Assembly (NCBI RefSeq): GCF_016859285.1 | Contig: NC_053403.1 | Location: forward strand, 248,001-312,000 | Source of the DNA: Xiphias gladius | Taxonomy: Eukaryota > Chordata > Actinopteri > Istiophoriformes > Xiphiidae | Direction of reading: 5' to 3' | DNA: 64,000 nucleotides | In this document: positions 1-12,156 of the stretch, piece after piece | How the letters are laid out: each line of letters begins with the position of its first letter | Position numbering within the stretch: the first letter of the stretch is position 1 | The notes under the pieces: model-generated | Told to the model about the DNA's origin: nothing | Seen by the model: only the letters and a program-made list of their open reading frames with translations | Database searches by the model: none | Program-made: the position numbers and the translations under genes

Positions 1-3000
1 CATAACATTTTACTGCCTTTGATAGTTTGGGACCAAACTGACAAAGTAACAGTGAATTCCTGTGATGGCCAGCAGACACACATCTGGGGACAGATGTTCC
101 ACTCCACCTCACATTTTCACTCATTTACGTTTACATTTATCTACAGACAATGTTCATAATGAAACAATAGACACAGGTTGATTTTTTATTATTTTTGGCA
201 GGTTGTCCTCCAGTCGCAGCCCAGCATCCTGCAGTGTTTCTGTCCCTCACCTCAGTGTCAGCGACCGCAGGCAAATTTGAACTGACTGGACTTGAAACCC
301 AGAACGAGGCCACGAAGGCTGATTTTTACAGCAGTGATATTTGCAGCAGAATCCCAGGCTGATGTGCTGTGGGAGGATCAGCTGCCTGACAGATTTCCGA
401 TCTAAGTCAGAGTCATGTGGAAAAACCACCACGGACTGGTCACTGCACAACTGTAACTGTGCTGTAAATCGGTCAAACATGTTCTGATAGAATCTGCACT
501 GCACATTGTGTTCAGGTATTTCTCTTCATGAGGCGTTCGCGACTCGCTGCTGCTGCTGTTGCACGTGAACCACGCCGCTTCGTCGACTTCCTCAGCCTAT
601 CAGAGGAGGAGGAGGCCGGGGAAGGCCGTGATTGGCTGCAGGCAGGAGTAGGGTGAGCTCACGTCGATGCTGATGTCAGCTGAGGACCCTGTAGGTATGG
701 TCATGTTGGGTTTTCTTGCAGACGGAGAAGGTTTCCTCTGAGTGAAAGACGCTGGACCAAAGCTGACAGCTGGGAGATGCAGGGTTTCTATAGCAACAGT
801 GAGGAGATACCAGGTTTCCTCACCCCTTCTCCCCCTCCTCTCGTCCTTGTCGTCTCTCTGTGTTCGGTCATGAATAAATCACGGGGGGGGGGGGTTGCTG
901 AGTCGGGCTGCAGCCTCTCTACATGCTGATGGAGGGTGGGGGAGGGGGAGCAGGGAGGTGAGGATGGAGGGGGAGGGTCTGGTGGGACAGGTGGGGGAGG
1001 GGTGGTGTATCTGGTTTGTATTCAGCGCACATCACCTGACTGCCTCCATCTGCACCAGCTCCTCCCCTCACTGCAGAACAGGGACACGTCCGACAGTCAC
1101 AGTGAACTGACATCCTGTCGGCAGACACAGGATGTCGAAGTCAGTACGGTGAATCCTCAGCTTATTTAATATTCGACCTGTGCCTCCTCGTCATCACTCA
1201 CCTGTGGTCCAAAATGCTGCAGAGCTCCAGCCCAGAAATCTGCAGCATGACGTCATTTACCTTTGGTTCTTTTGGACGTTTGACAAACCAAGCGTTTCTT
1301 CACATTCCTGTAGAAGCATTAAATCCTTAAAGGAGCGTATGTCTGTGTGGATATGACGTGGAGAAAGCTCGTCTCTTGCATAAATAAGCAACCAAATTAA
1401 GAAAGTTTCATTCAAGAGGACCCGTAGATTTTACGAGCTGAGATACAGTTTGAAGAAGTCTGAAAAGATATCGCACTTTTTGTTGTAGCGCTCCTGACAC
1501 TGGTCTTCATTTATTTTGCCCCTTAGTGAGATTTTTTTGGAATAACTTCTGTATTGATGGAGATTTTATATTATTTTGGAAACGTGCTGTAGATGATAAC
1601 ACACATCTGAATTTTCATCTCTGTATTACCAATCTTAATTTTATCGCCCGAATTTCATGTTCATAAGTGAAAGTTTACAGGTAAAAAGCCAAACGTCTTA
1701 GTTTTCATAAATGAGGTCAAACAGAACATTGACTGATTTGTTTTTCAATAAATCAAAATCCAATAAAATCCACAGAATATTTAAAATACCTCCTGCTTCC
1801 AGTCTTTGCGCTAAGCTAAGTCAAACCCACCCCGGACCAGATGATGAGGACCTCACACATCTCAGTTTATTGTTGTCTGAGACCGTCCTCCTTAAAACAG
1901 CTACAGCGTCAGTCTTTTCAGCAAAAGCTCCAAAACAACGAGTTTATGTTCAAGTGGCAGCGCCCCCCAGTGGTCATATAATTACGATGGGATCAAAGGT
2001 GGAAGCGGGGTCCCCAGAGACCCCTGGCCACTGTCGTTCTCCACTGTACCCATCCATGAAGAGCCCAGAAAAAACTGATCCTTAAATGGATAATCAGCCT
2101 CCTAAGGTGCTCAGTGAGTCACTGAAACCTCTCAGGGTTTCAGTGACTCAGGGTGGGTCTATGGGGAACAGTAAGGAGACCTTTAGTAAATCCTCCTGTT
2201 CAGGATCAACACGTGGACATCCTCACCCACAGAACTCAGCACGGATCAGGACTGGGTTCATTTTGAACTCAAGATAAAACAGAGCATTCGTGACTACATC
2301 ACTGATCCCTCTGAGTTCTTCAGTCATTTTATTGTGTCATTGTTGCTGTTGTGTGCAGTTTTAATCATCACAGAAAGGCATTACACACCAGCCCCGGCTG
2401 TAAATGCTGTGTGTCATGTTGAACAATTGTCCCTGTGAAATAAAGGGGGGGAGGGCTTAAAACCAAGTCTCAGCTCTGCAGGTCTGGTTAGAGGAAAGTT
2501 CAACCTCTGAGGAGCAGGAATTTATGCTGGGAATTTAACGAAAACCTGCTCATCTGAACTGGTTTAAAACACCTTTGATCAGATAAAAACTATGATGATA
2601 AAAATCATCCAGAAGGAAACTAAGGAAAAACCTCAGCTCACGTGACACAGGGCGGGCGAAACATTACTGCACATGTGCGGTGGGACACATGATGAAAGTC
2701 CAGGATCCAGGTCTAATAGTAAATACATCCATGGTTAAGACCTGCCCTGCTCAGACACGTACGTTTATAATAAACCTGCTCTGACAGACCTCAGTGACCC
2801 CCCCCTCCGCCATCAGCCCCCCACACCCGACCCCCACCTCGAAACTCACGCAGCAGCTGACGGGCACAGCGGGCAGCCGTTACCATGGAGACAGGCATCA
2901 TGGCAGTGTCATGCCTCTCAGCCTGCAGCAGCAACACAAGACTGAGAACAGATGATAAAATACAAGAGGAAAGACTGATAAGTTATTACACACGTTTAAC

Positions 3001-3639
3001 AATTTATTTAGAAAACAAAGTGCAGGTCTGAATGAGTGAAAGCTGAGCGAGCTTTACGTCAACAGCGCTCGTGTCCTCTCCCTAACAAAGACTTCAGTGT
3101 TTCGTTAATGAACTCTCTCATTTCATATGCAAATGAGCCGGACGACGGGGGACAGGGCCTGGCAGACTGTTTATAATCCAGATCAGAGTTCTGTTGCAGG
3201 ATCCAGACCTATGTCCATGTGTTGATGTCTGTGGCCTCTGACAAAAATATAAAGGTTGTCTTGCGGGTGGCGCTACAGGAAAAGGTTCATGGGTTCATTC
3301 AAATCTAAAGGGTTCATCCTCTGAGGAGCAGGATCATCATAGTGAGTTCAGTGAAAACAGAAGAACACAAAACATTATTTCAAACAAAAAAGATGTAGAG
3401 ACGGATTTATGACTCAGTATTTCTGGTTTCCGACACTGGCTGCACTTTGAATAAAAGTCTTGGTGAAGTCTTTTAAAGTAATCTGAGTGACCTGTTACTC
3501 TGTTGGACGCACTATTCTGGGAGGAGTGTGCTGTCGCTACTTCAACAACCAACACGAGCTCAGTAACTAGGAGAATCTTCTTCATTTCAACATGTTTCAG
3601 GTCTGCAGTTTGTTTCAGTAAACATCAGTATAATCCAGT
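1..3639. other. Intergenic DNA upstream of ckb, no gene recognised
   Basis: I see no convincing coding exon here. Around 530-690 the sequence is richer in G+C and CpG, with a CTG run and a CACGTG E-box core near 562, which could be an unassigned promoter or enhancer. A G9-10 run sits near 885 and G-rich low-complexity DNA at 935-1010. In human, TRMT61A lies head-to-head with CKB; no part of that methyltransferase was recognised on the minus strand here. A short perfect inverted repeat at 2115-2150 is listed separately. Confidence 0.5.
2115..2150. repeat. Perfect 15-bp inverted repeat (hairpin)
   Basis: The arm TGAGTCACTGAAACC (2115-2129) and its exact reverse complement (2136-2150) are separated by a 6-nt loop. 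Each arm begins with TGAGTCA, an AP-1-type (TRE) heptamer, so two such sites face each other. Nothing around it suggests a transposon end. Function is unknown. Confidence 0.75.
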
Positions 3640-5620
3640 AGCTTTCAGAAGATCTAGCAATAGTCCGTGGATCCTAGCAGATGATTTGGGTTTCAGTTGG
3701 TCATAATAGATCAACATGGATGTAGTAGATCTCAGTGGATCTATCTAGTTTATAATACAGTACCCCTTTTATTACAATAAAGTCCAGTAGTAGATCCTGC
3801 TGATCTCTGCAGGGTCCAGAAGTAGATCCAGTTCATGTCTTTAAAAATCAGTGATCTAAATAGGTTTCTCTAGATCTGCCCTAAATCCAGTAGATTTCTT
3901 TCCATGTAGCCTAGTGGATCCCAGCAGATATAATTAGCTTTTGATCTCTGTAGATTCCTTATTTTACTGTAGAGTCCACTAAAAGTCAGTAGATCTCTCC
4001 ACAGTCCAGTAGCGGATTCATTAGATCTCTGAACTCAGTCTGCAGTTCAGGTGACCAAACATGATGTCAGGTAGATGCTAAAACACTTTGAGTTTTATAA
4101 AAATGAGACTGACTGACTCTGAAGCAGCTGAAGACCTTCTGCGCATTTCTAGAAAATATGCTGAGTCCTTCTGGACCAGAACTGAACCACGATATCTGAA
4201 CCTTTCAGGCTCTGTTGTAAAAGCTGCGCAGCACCAATAATCATTTCTTTAGTCTCATCAACATTTATCTCCAAGATGCTACTTCTGTATCAGTCCTGAA
4301 GAGTCTGTTCAGTCCACATACTACTGCTTTCTGAAGAAGGCCGGTTGGGACAATCAGCACATTTAAACACAAATCTACTCAGTAGTTATTATTGTGATTG
4401 GTCAACACAGAAAGGAAAAGGAAATTATGGATTATTGGATTTGAATCGGGTTTAAAATTATTTTACTGATGCTGCTTGCAAATAAAAACTGTCCAAAAAT
4501 ACATTCAGGAAAAAACTGAGAAAAACCTCTTACACTCTGAGTCTGGTTCCTGAAAGGACTTTATTCTTCTTCTGTGGACCAAATATATCACAAACATCAC
4601 ATGACACCTCAGCAGTACCGAAGCATCGTGGGTAGTCTGGATTTTAGCCTGAGGGGGGGAGATAAGTACAATTAGGTTCGTTTTCTGGGGAGGGAGGGAG
4701 TCATGTGACCACAGAGTTTACACAGTAAATTATAAAACACAAAGTGATTCAAGTATACATCAGGATAAAATACAGGACTAGATGTTAAAAACAGCTGTTT
4801 AGATTCAAGTAGATCCCAAATAGATAGTGTCCATTAGAGTCCTTTAAAACTCAATCGACCACACTAGATCATTTAGAGCACAGCCAAAGTCCCGTAAAGT
4901 CTCTTTACATTTGAGTAGATCCCAGTGGGTCTCTCTTTGGTTCAGTAAATAACTGCCTCTTTAGAGCCTAGTGGAGCCCAACAGGCATCCAGTAGATCAT
5001 TTGACATCACGCTAGGATTCATTGGATCTCTGTTTATTCTAAATTGATTAGATTTATTGGAGCTGGTCTTTTAGGGTACCATCGATCCCAGCTCATCTGT
5101 TTATATCCATGTACATGGATCTAGTAGAGCTCTGTAGATTCCAGTTGATCTCTATTAATTCAGCAAAAGCAGAGATTCCTGGATCTCCCAGTGGATCCCA
5201 ACAGATGCCTTTATAGTCTAGTAGATCCTAACAGATCGCTTTCAAATTTAGTTCAGTGTTGAGTCAACGTCACTACATTTTCCTTGAGTCCAGGAGATCG
5301 TAGCAGATTACTTTGGAATCAGCAGATTGTAGTAAATCTTTCTAGTTTTCAGTAGACTACAGTCAATTGCTGCATAATCCAAAAGTGGATCCAGTAGATC
5401 TCTTTAACATTGAGCGGAGTTTATTAGATCTCTAGATTTCCCTTGAGACGTGTAAAAATCAGTTGATACTATATAGTCTATACTGCATACTCATCAAAGT
5501 CTAGATGATCAAGGTAGGTCTCTCTACGGTCGAGTGAAGATAAATTGACTTTATAGTCCAGTAGATCCTATTAGATTTCCCTTGAACCCAGTAGAATTCA
5601 GTGGATACTATATATTCTAT
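3640..5620. repeat. Degenerate GTAGATC-rich minisatellite, left block
   Basis: Variants of a short core around CCAGTAGATC recur every few tens of bases, often followed by CTTT or TCTCT and sometimes read as GTGGATCC. Copies are heavily diverged and unit length varies, so this looks like an old, unhomogenised tandem array. The same motif resumes after the LINE relic at about 8220, so the two blocks were probably one array. No ORF of interest. Confidence 0.7.
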
Positions 5621-8210
5621 ATAGACGACATCCTGGCTTGCAGTGAGTCCACCTGACTGTACCTCCCTGGGCTCATACAGTATTCATTCAACATCCCCGG
5701 TCTGTACGATAGTCGGCGTACAGCATCTGCTACCCCTGTGTTATGGGGGCACAGACCTGTCAATTCAAGGGTCAAGAAGAATATTTCTAATAATCTTATC
5801 TTTATTGCCCCAGAGTCTCCTCCTGCTGCTGTGAACCCTACATTGTCTAAATGCACCACTCACCAAGTCTGACCCCACTGCTTCTTTAAACTCAGTCTAC
5901 TCTACACCCTTTCCTTAATCCTTTAGATTTTAAGAATACGAAAGTTTTAGGTCCCATTCATTTAAATATTAGGAGCATCATTCAGCATGATAAATTGGAT
6001 CAGCTGTAAATCTTGATAACACAAATAGATCTTGATTTTGTGGTATTATCTGAAACCTGGTTAAGATGAACTGTGAGTGATTCTGGGGTAGCCTCTTGTT
6101 ACTGTGGTTGGTGTGTACATTCCTCCGTCTGTTCCTCCTCAGCTATTAATGAAATAGCTGATCTTTTAGCTCCATATAAAAATTCAGAGGTGATCCTACG
6201 AGTGGATTTTAGCTTAAATTGGCTGAGTTCTGCTGCCGATTATTTAAAACAAGTCTGTGGCATTATTCATCTTTCACAGATAGTTACTGACTCTACCAGG
6301 CCAAATTTAAAAGACCCCTCTCAGTCATTTCTGATTGACTTAATTTTAACAAACAGAAAAGAAAAAATGACCAACTCAGGAGTATTTGAAATCAGTTTAG
6401 TGATGATTCTCCAACAGTTTGCAATCAGAGTACCAGAATGAAAAAACTATATCCGTGCATGGTGATTAGATGGAATTTCCAACATTTTGATGAGAAGGCT
6501 TTTTTGAATGATCTTTTGGCAAGTGATATTCATGATACTGCTACATACATGATACATGAATGACAGATGTTGAATTATCTCTTGAAGACTTTTGTAAGCC
6601 TTTTAACTCAGTAGTTGATAAACACACACCTTTTGAAAAATACAGAGTACAGAATAGGTCAAGTCCCTGGTTTTCAGCAGAAATTTCATCCTTACGTAAA
6701 GAGAGAAATTAGGCTTGGGCCCTTGCCAGGCGTACCGGGGACCCCGCTCACTGGCTTGGTTTTAGGCAGCTTTGAAACAAATGCACATCTGCAATAAGAA
6801 ATGCTAAATCTGATTATTATTTGTTTTTGATTCCCAAATTGTATTCAAAACCAGCAAAATACTGGAATAGTGAATTCTCTTTACCGCAAGTTTCTCCTGT
6901 CATTTCCTCCTCTCGCCGCAGCTGACAGATGTTCAGTATTTGAACATAAAGAGATCGGTGTCCGCTTCTGTCTCCTGACATAATTTCGGCTTTGGGTAGA
7001 AAGAAACACTGTGCGGCTCTTTTTATTGCGGCGTTTGATATGGCTGATCATGCATTGCTTTTAAAAAGGCTTCTTAGTATTGGATTTGATGAAATTGTTA
7101 CAGATGGTTTCAGAGTTACCTGATGCACAGACAGCAGTGTGTGGCTATTGGAAATGTGTAATCTGAATTTGTGTGAGTTGCAGTAGGTGTCCCACAAGGC
7201 TCAGTCCCAGGGCCTGTTCGGTGCGCTCTTATATAGATGATATTGCTTCTTCTGTAACTGTGTTTAATTTACATCTTTGCAAAAGATCAAACTGAATTCA
7301 TGCTTTTCACCAGACTATGATAATCTCATCATCTCTACTAAGAATGGTACAAATATTGAAAGAGTCACAGAGTTCAAAGATCTTGAAATTTGGATCAATG
7401 AGAAGGTAACTTTCAAATATCAAGGGACTAAACTGGTGAGCATATTAATGAAAAAAATGTTTTTTTTCTATAGGATTAAAACATGTTTTGCTCTGCATGG
7501 TAGAAGGACGTTTATTGAGGCAACTTTCCTAGCAATCTCGGATTATGGTGACACTCTATACATGTATCCTGCAGCCGTGACCCTGAAGCCCTTGGGTGCT
7601 GTTTATTACACTGCACTGAGATTTATGACTGGTGTTAATCATAATACTCAGCATTGTGAACTGTATGCCAAGGCTGGGTGGCCATCTCTCTCTGTAAGGT
7701 GTGATACACACTGGCTTTTACTCAGTGTTAAGGCCCTTTCTGGTTTTTTATCCCTTTACATTACTTTGCTGCTGTCTTTTAATGCGGCCCTTATCGAACA
7801 CGCTCAGAGGATTGGATTACATTGCAGGTGCCGGCTATTTTTACTGAGCTTGGAAAATCCAGTTTTTCCTCACAGTGCACCTGCAACCTGGAATAACATG
7901 CAGAACAATCCAAAGTGTCCCTCATTTTTATCCACAGGGCAATTTAGATTTTTAGTTTCTTCTTAATTCACTTCCAGCTGTTCTTGTTTTAGTTGATTCC
8001 TTGCTTTAAGTTTTAACTGCCTTATTTTTATTTCTTAGGTTTTACTATTTTACTAATTTGGCCTTTTGATTTTTATTTTTATCACCATTTTTTTAATCTT
8101 TTGTGTGTTTCCTGGTTACGAGGATCTTTTGGTTACATTGTAGGTTGGTTCTCTACCTCAATGTATTTCCGAGTTAAAATAAAGGTTGAAAGAAAGAACG
8201 AATGAGTGAA
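5600..8210 (+). pseudogene. Decayed non-LTR retrotransposon (LINE) inserted in the satellite
   Basis: Fragments of a LINE ORF2 read on the plus strand through many stops and frameshifts. Near 5960-6065 there is an endonuclease-like stretch ending VVLSETWL. Around 6170-6440 further endonuclease-like sequence includes IDLILTNR. Short reverse-transcriptase-like stretches follow at about 7020-7290. At 7277-7966 lies a long readable C-terminal segment with LGAVYYTALRFMTGV and KAGWPSLSVR, typical of the post-RT region of fish LINEs of the L2 type. The 3' end is an AATAAAGGTTGAAAGAAAG-like tail near 8180-8200. The copy is immobile. The assignment to L2 rather than another APE-type clade is from memory and uncertain. 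Confidence 0.75.
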
Positions 8211-8219
8211 TATATTCAA

Positions 8220-9020
8220 CAACTTCTGGAGGATCCCAGTAGATCTCATCGCAGCTTCTTATTTTTTCCACGCAGCAGATTTATTTCAGCTCTGTGTTTC
8301 GTTGTTTGTTCAGATGATTTAACAGCACAGTTTCGTGTCCAACAGTCAGTCAGCTGACTCTGACCCCCCCCCCTCCTTTAACCAGTATGTGATGTCACTG
8401 CAGGAGTGGGTGGGGCCAGAGGACACCCCACCCTGCGCTGAAATCCTCCCTCTGTGATCTGACAGTTTTAATCCAGCAGGAGGCAGATTATGTAATCTGC
8501 ATTTTTCAGGAGGAATCCCTCCAAACAGAATGTAACGCCACTCTTCACTGAGGTACGGCAACAGAGAGGGGACACTAACACCCTCAGGACAAACATCTGA
8601 CCCCCCTCTGGTCATCGGTCACAAATCACAGCTGAGTGACTGTGACGTTATTAGTGTCTTCACGCTAGGAGACAACATGTCCCAAACCCGAACATCACTT
8701 AATCCTAATTCAGACACAGCGCGTTGGCGACACTCTGAAATGTTCCTGGAAAAGTCCTCATTTCTCTAGAACTTGATCAACGTCAGTAGATTCCTTTATG
8801 ATCCAGTAGAACCGTAAGTCTCTAGAGTTTAGTAGGCGACAGTGACCTTTACAGTCCCGTAGATCCTCCTATGTCTTTGGAGTGGAGCAGATGTCAGCAG
8901 ATGACCTTTGGATCCGAATACGCAGCCAGAATCCGGCAGGTTCCATTAGACCACTTTGGAATTCAGTGGATCCCCTGAGATCCTCTTGGAACACAGCAGA
9001 TCCCAGCAGATATCTTCAGA
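8220..9020. repeat. Degenerate GTAGATC-rich minisatellite, right block
   Basis: The CAGTAGATC / AGCAGATC core reappears right after the LINE tail (8235) and is clear again at 8790-9020. The stretch 8340-8700 is less repeat-like and shows no gene. It is probably the continuation of the left block, split by the LINE insertion. Confidence 0.6.
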
Positions 9021-9097
9021 TCAAAGTTTGCTCTATTACTGTGTGTAAATGATAGTTCATGATGCTTTGTTTGTCATGTTCGAGAGACAGAAGGCGC

Positions 9098-9145
9098 ACG
9101 CACACACACGCACACACACACACACACACACGCACACACGCACAC

Positions 9146-9180
<35 letters not shown>
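9098..9180. repeat. (CA)n microsatellite
   Basis: About 80 bp of CA dinucleotides with scattered CG variants. The two long overlapping ORFs that run through it come from the dinucleotide repeat and are not genes. Confidence 0.95.
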
Positions 9181-9184
<4 letters not shown>

Positions 9185-9619
9185 ATGCAGGTTATGAAGA
9201 ATTTAAAGCTGCAGGAGAGACTCTTCTGTCACCAAAGAAGGACCCCCCCCCTCCCAATCGAAACTGGCCCCCAGGAGCCCGATGGGAAACGTCCACGGTT
9301 CGATTCCTGGCCGGGACCTTTGTTGCATACCTGGTTTTTCAGCTGTAGAGTCCTGGATGGTTTCTGGGGAAATAATGACACTGAGGCGTACAGTGGGGCC
9401 CCGTGGCCCTTGGGGGGGGGGGCCTCAGCAGGTGAATCCCTCACCTGTTTGTTCCTCTATGCAGTGCATGAAGAAAACTCAAGGATCCTTACTGAAGTCT
9501 TATTCAACCTCAGCATCTCCATCTTCCTTAGGGTGTTGCTCAGAGGTACTGCGGCAGGACCTGAACCTGTGTCAGCAGAGAGGGGGATGCGAGACAGATC
9601 ACGTGACCCTCGGCAGCTC

Positions 9620-9706
9620 TCCGACCAATGGAATGAATGGACTGTAAATAGGAGCCAATGAGGAGCGGGGGGCGGGTATAAAAGGCTGAGAGCCGCTTTA
9701 ATCCGC
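9620..9706 (+). promoter_or_regulatory. ckb: ckb core promoter (CCAAT, GC box, TATA)
   Basis: Two CCAAT boxes (9625-9629 and 9655-9659), a GGGGCGGG-like GC box (about 9667-9676) and a TATAAAAG box (9677-9684) are arranged as in a classic TATA promoter. Transcription is expected to start about 25-30 bp downstream, at or just before the GCA/CAG run. Vertebrate CKB promoters are known to combine CCAAT and TATA elements. The exact start site is inferred. Confidence 0.85.
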
Positions 9707-9771
9707 AGCAGCAGCAGCAGCAGCAGAGCCGGATCCGCTTCAGACCACATCACCGCAGACTGAAACGACAG
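9707..9771 (+). other. ckb: ckb non-coding exon 1 (5' UTR) with CAG run
   Basis: After the TATA box comes a run of seven or so CAG triplets, then about 45 bp ending in ACGACAG followed by the donor GTAGGA (9772). There is no ATG in frame with ckb, so this is the untranslated first exon, as in other CK genes where the ATG lies in exon 2. The 5' end is approximate. Confidence 0.75.
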
Positions 9772-12135
9772 GTAGGAACACCTTTAGCCCTGACACACAA
9801 TCACAGCAGTGCCGATCAACTCATCAATACATCAGGTTTTGGGGATATAATCAGAGGGGCTCGCGCTCTGGGGGGGATCAGACAAACCAGAGGGAATCAG
9901 TGTGAGACGGTGGGTTAAAGGAACAAAGGAGCAGGCTGCAGACAGACAGACAGACAGGCAGGCAGGCAGGAGGGTTACTGGCTGTTTACTGTCTGTGGAG
10001 CTGCTGTCTCTCTGCCTGTCTCTCTCTCTGTCTGACCTTGCAGTCCGTCCTGTCTGCAGGTGTTACGCAGCCACCGGCAGACAAACGCGATTTGATGCTT
10101 TGAACGTGCAGGTTTGAACAAAAGGCCCCTTAAATAAATCCCCCGTAAATCCAGTGCGCCTGATCTCCATACTGAGGACGAACGGCGGAGACACTGCGGC
10201 TTTCATTGGCTCCGCTGCGTCGGATGGAGGCTGTGTCTCCATCAGACCGTCGGACGGGGTCTGTCATCAGGTCTCCTCTTTAACGACACCAAAGGTGTAA
10301 ACAAACAAGCAACGCATGCTCCGTTTGACTTTCATGTTGCAATATGTCACATTTAATGTGTTCCGTTATTCAGATGCTGCAGCGTCAAAGGCCTAAGGAG
10401 TCGGTTAATAAAGCCGTTAAATTGCCGCCAGAAGCCCGGTACATCACCTGAATGCAAGGGACCGAACCCGGCTCTTTTCGGTCCAGTTTGTCCGGAGAAC
10501 CGTGCTGAAGGTGACCGGGGCGTCGCGCGGTGCAGCGGCCGCGCTCTGAAGGGTTAAGCCCGGTCCGCTGCTGCGTCACTCCCGCGGCCTCCTGCAGATG
10601 ATAATCAGCCTCTGTGTCCCGGTTTAGACTCACACTGATCCCCTCAAGGGTTTCCTGAACTGAGCCGAGCCGGGTCTGCGCTCTGGGATGTGATCAGTCA
10701 AATATCTCCAGATGCAGGTTTTAGCATTATTTCCCCGAAGGATATCTAAAGCTCCGGACCTCAGACCGCAGACCACGTCCCAGAGCTGCTCAGTGATCCG
10801 AATGAAGTCAACTTTAATCCAGTTGAATTGTGATGATCGATACAGACACGTACAGACACTGAGCACGTTATTACTCAGAGTGGAAACGTTTTCTTTTTAA
10901 ATGCATGAGAACAAGATGCTGATTATGGAAAGGAACTAAGTACATTTGTTCGCGTACAGTTTTAGGTACTTTTACTTTACTTAATTGTATTTGCCGCCTC
11001 CGTCCACTCCTGCCGCACATTTTAATGTATTTACAGGCTAAAACTTTCGGTTCAAAGCGTGATTATCTTAAACACGACGCAGTTTCATAGATTAAACGAC
11101 CAAACAGCAGAAGGTTTTTAACCTTAGCGCCACCTCCAGCGGCTGCCACATTAAAATACACCTTAAAAGCACCAGTAACAATAATACAGTAGTCTATTCA
11201 TGTTTCACTCTGAAAGCAGCCAGTGTGAGCTCTCAAACTTCATTCGGCTGAAGTAAAACTTGGAAGATGGACTTTTAAATTTTGGTTTTGCTACTTTCAC
11301 TGAACCAAAGGAGCTGAATTCTTCATCTTCAGCTGAAAACGGGCAGATTCAGGGCAGTTTGTCAGCTTTCTCTGTCTGACTGGTTTTCCTTCTATAGTTT
11401 ATTTTGTTTTCATATTTTTTTAACTGTGGGATGAAGATTGGTTTTGGATTTGTTTTTTAATTAAACTGCTCATTAATAATTTACATGTCTGACTGAGCTT
11501 CACTTAAAAATAATTAAATATTCTGTAGACCATGTATTTCAGTTTTACATCTGTAATTTTGTTTCTGTGATGAAATTACATTTCTATATTAAACCTTTAA
11601 CACACGTCAGATATTTGTACCTTAACAGATTTCCACCTTTTTTTTTTTTTGTCATCCGTTGGGTCATGATTCATTTTTAGAAATTTTATGTTTCATTCCT
11701 GTCAGAAAACAGAAATCAGAATAAACATTAATAAGATGATAATATGAAGGGGGGTGACTTAAAATTTCAAGTAATGTTAAGAACAACGTGTTTCGCTAAA
11801 ACATTTTGCTTTCAAATCTTTTCATTTAGAAATATTGTATCAATCAAATGTCTCCGACAAAAAACTTAATAATGGATGATAAATTAAAAATTCCTAAACT
11901 GGAACAATCTGCTGTTTTCTGTTTAACATCATTTGTAGCTTGGTTCCGTCTGACCCAATAAACACTTCAACTCCTCCGCAGTTCCCTGACATTTCCCTTT
12001 ATTTCAGACACTTTCTCTCAGATGGAGTTTGATGGTAAAATAACATGTTATATATGTTTCATTAACCGATCTGTGATCTGAGTGTCAAGGTCATTAATAC
12101 ATATACTGATACATTTTATCTCAAACTGTTCCCAG
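9772..12135 (+). other. ckb: ckb intron 1
   Basis: This 2.4-kb intron lies between the non-coding exon and the ATG exon. The first 900 bp are GC-rich, as expected near a promoter, and include a low-complexity CAGACAGACAGG/CTGTCTCT patch at about 9940-10035. At about 10930-11000 there is a piece of a dispersed fish repeat recognisable by AAGTACATTTG followed by a TTTTACTTTACTT stretch, also seen at 45960-46370. No coding exon was recognised. Confidence 0.7.
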
Positions 12136-12156
12136 GTCAGCAGCTCGGACGTCATC

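Noticed and set aside
247..504. Minus-strand ORF of 85 codons near the left edge
   Set aside because: No recognisable family, no splice sites that extend it, and no resemblance to TRMT61A, the expected neighbour.
9049..9753. Several overlapping ORFs with His/Thr-rich starts
   Set aside because: They arise from the (CA)n microsatellite and GC-rich promoter DNA; frames overlap on both strands.
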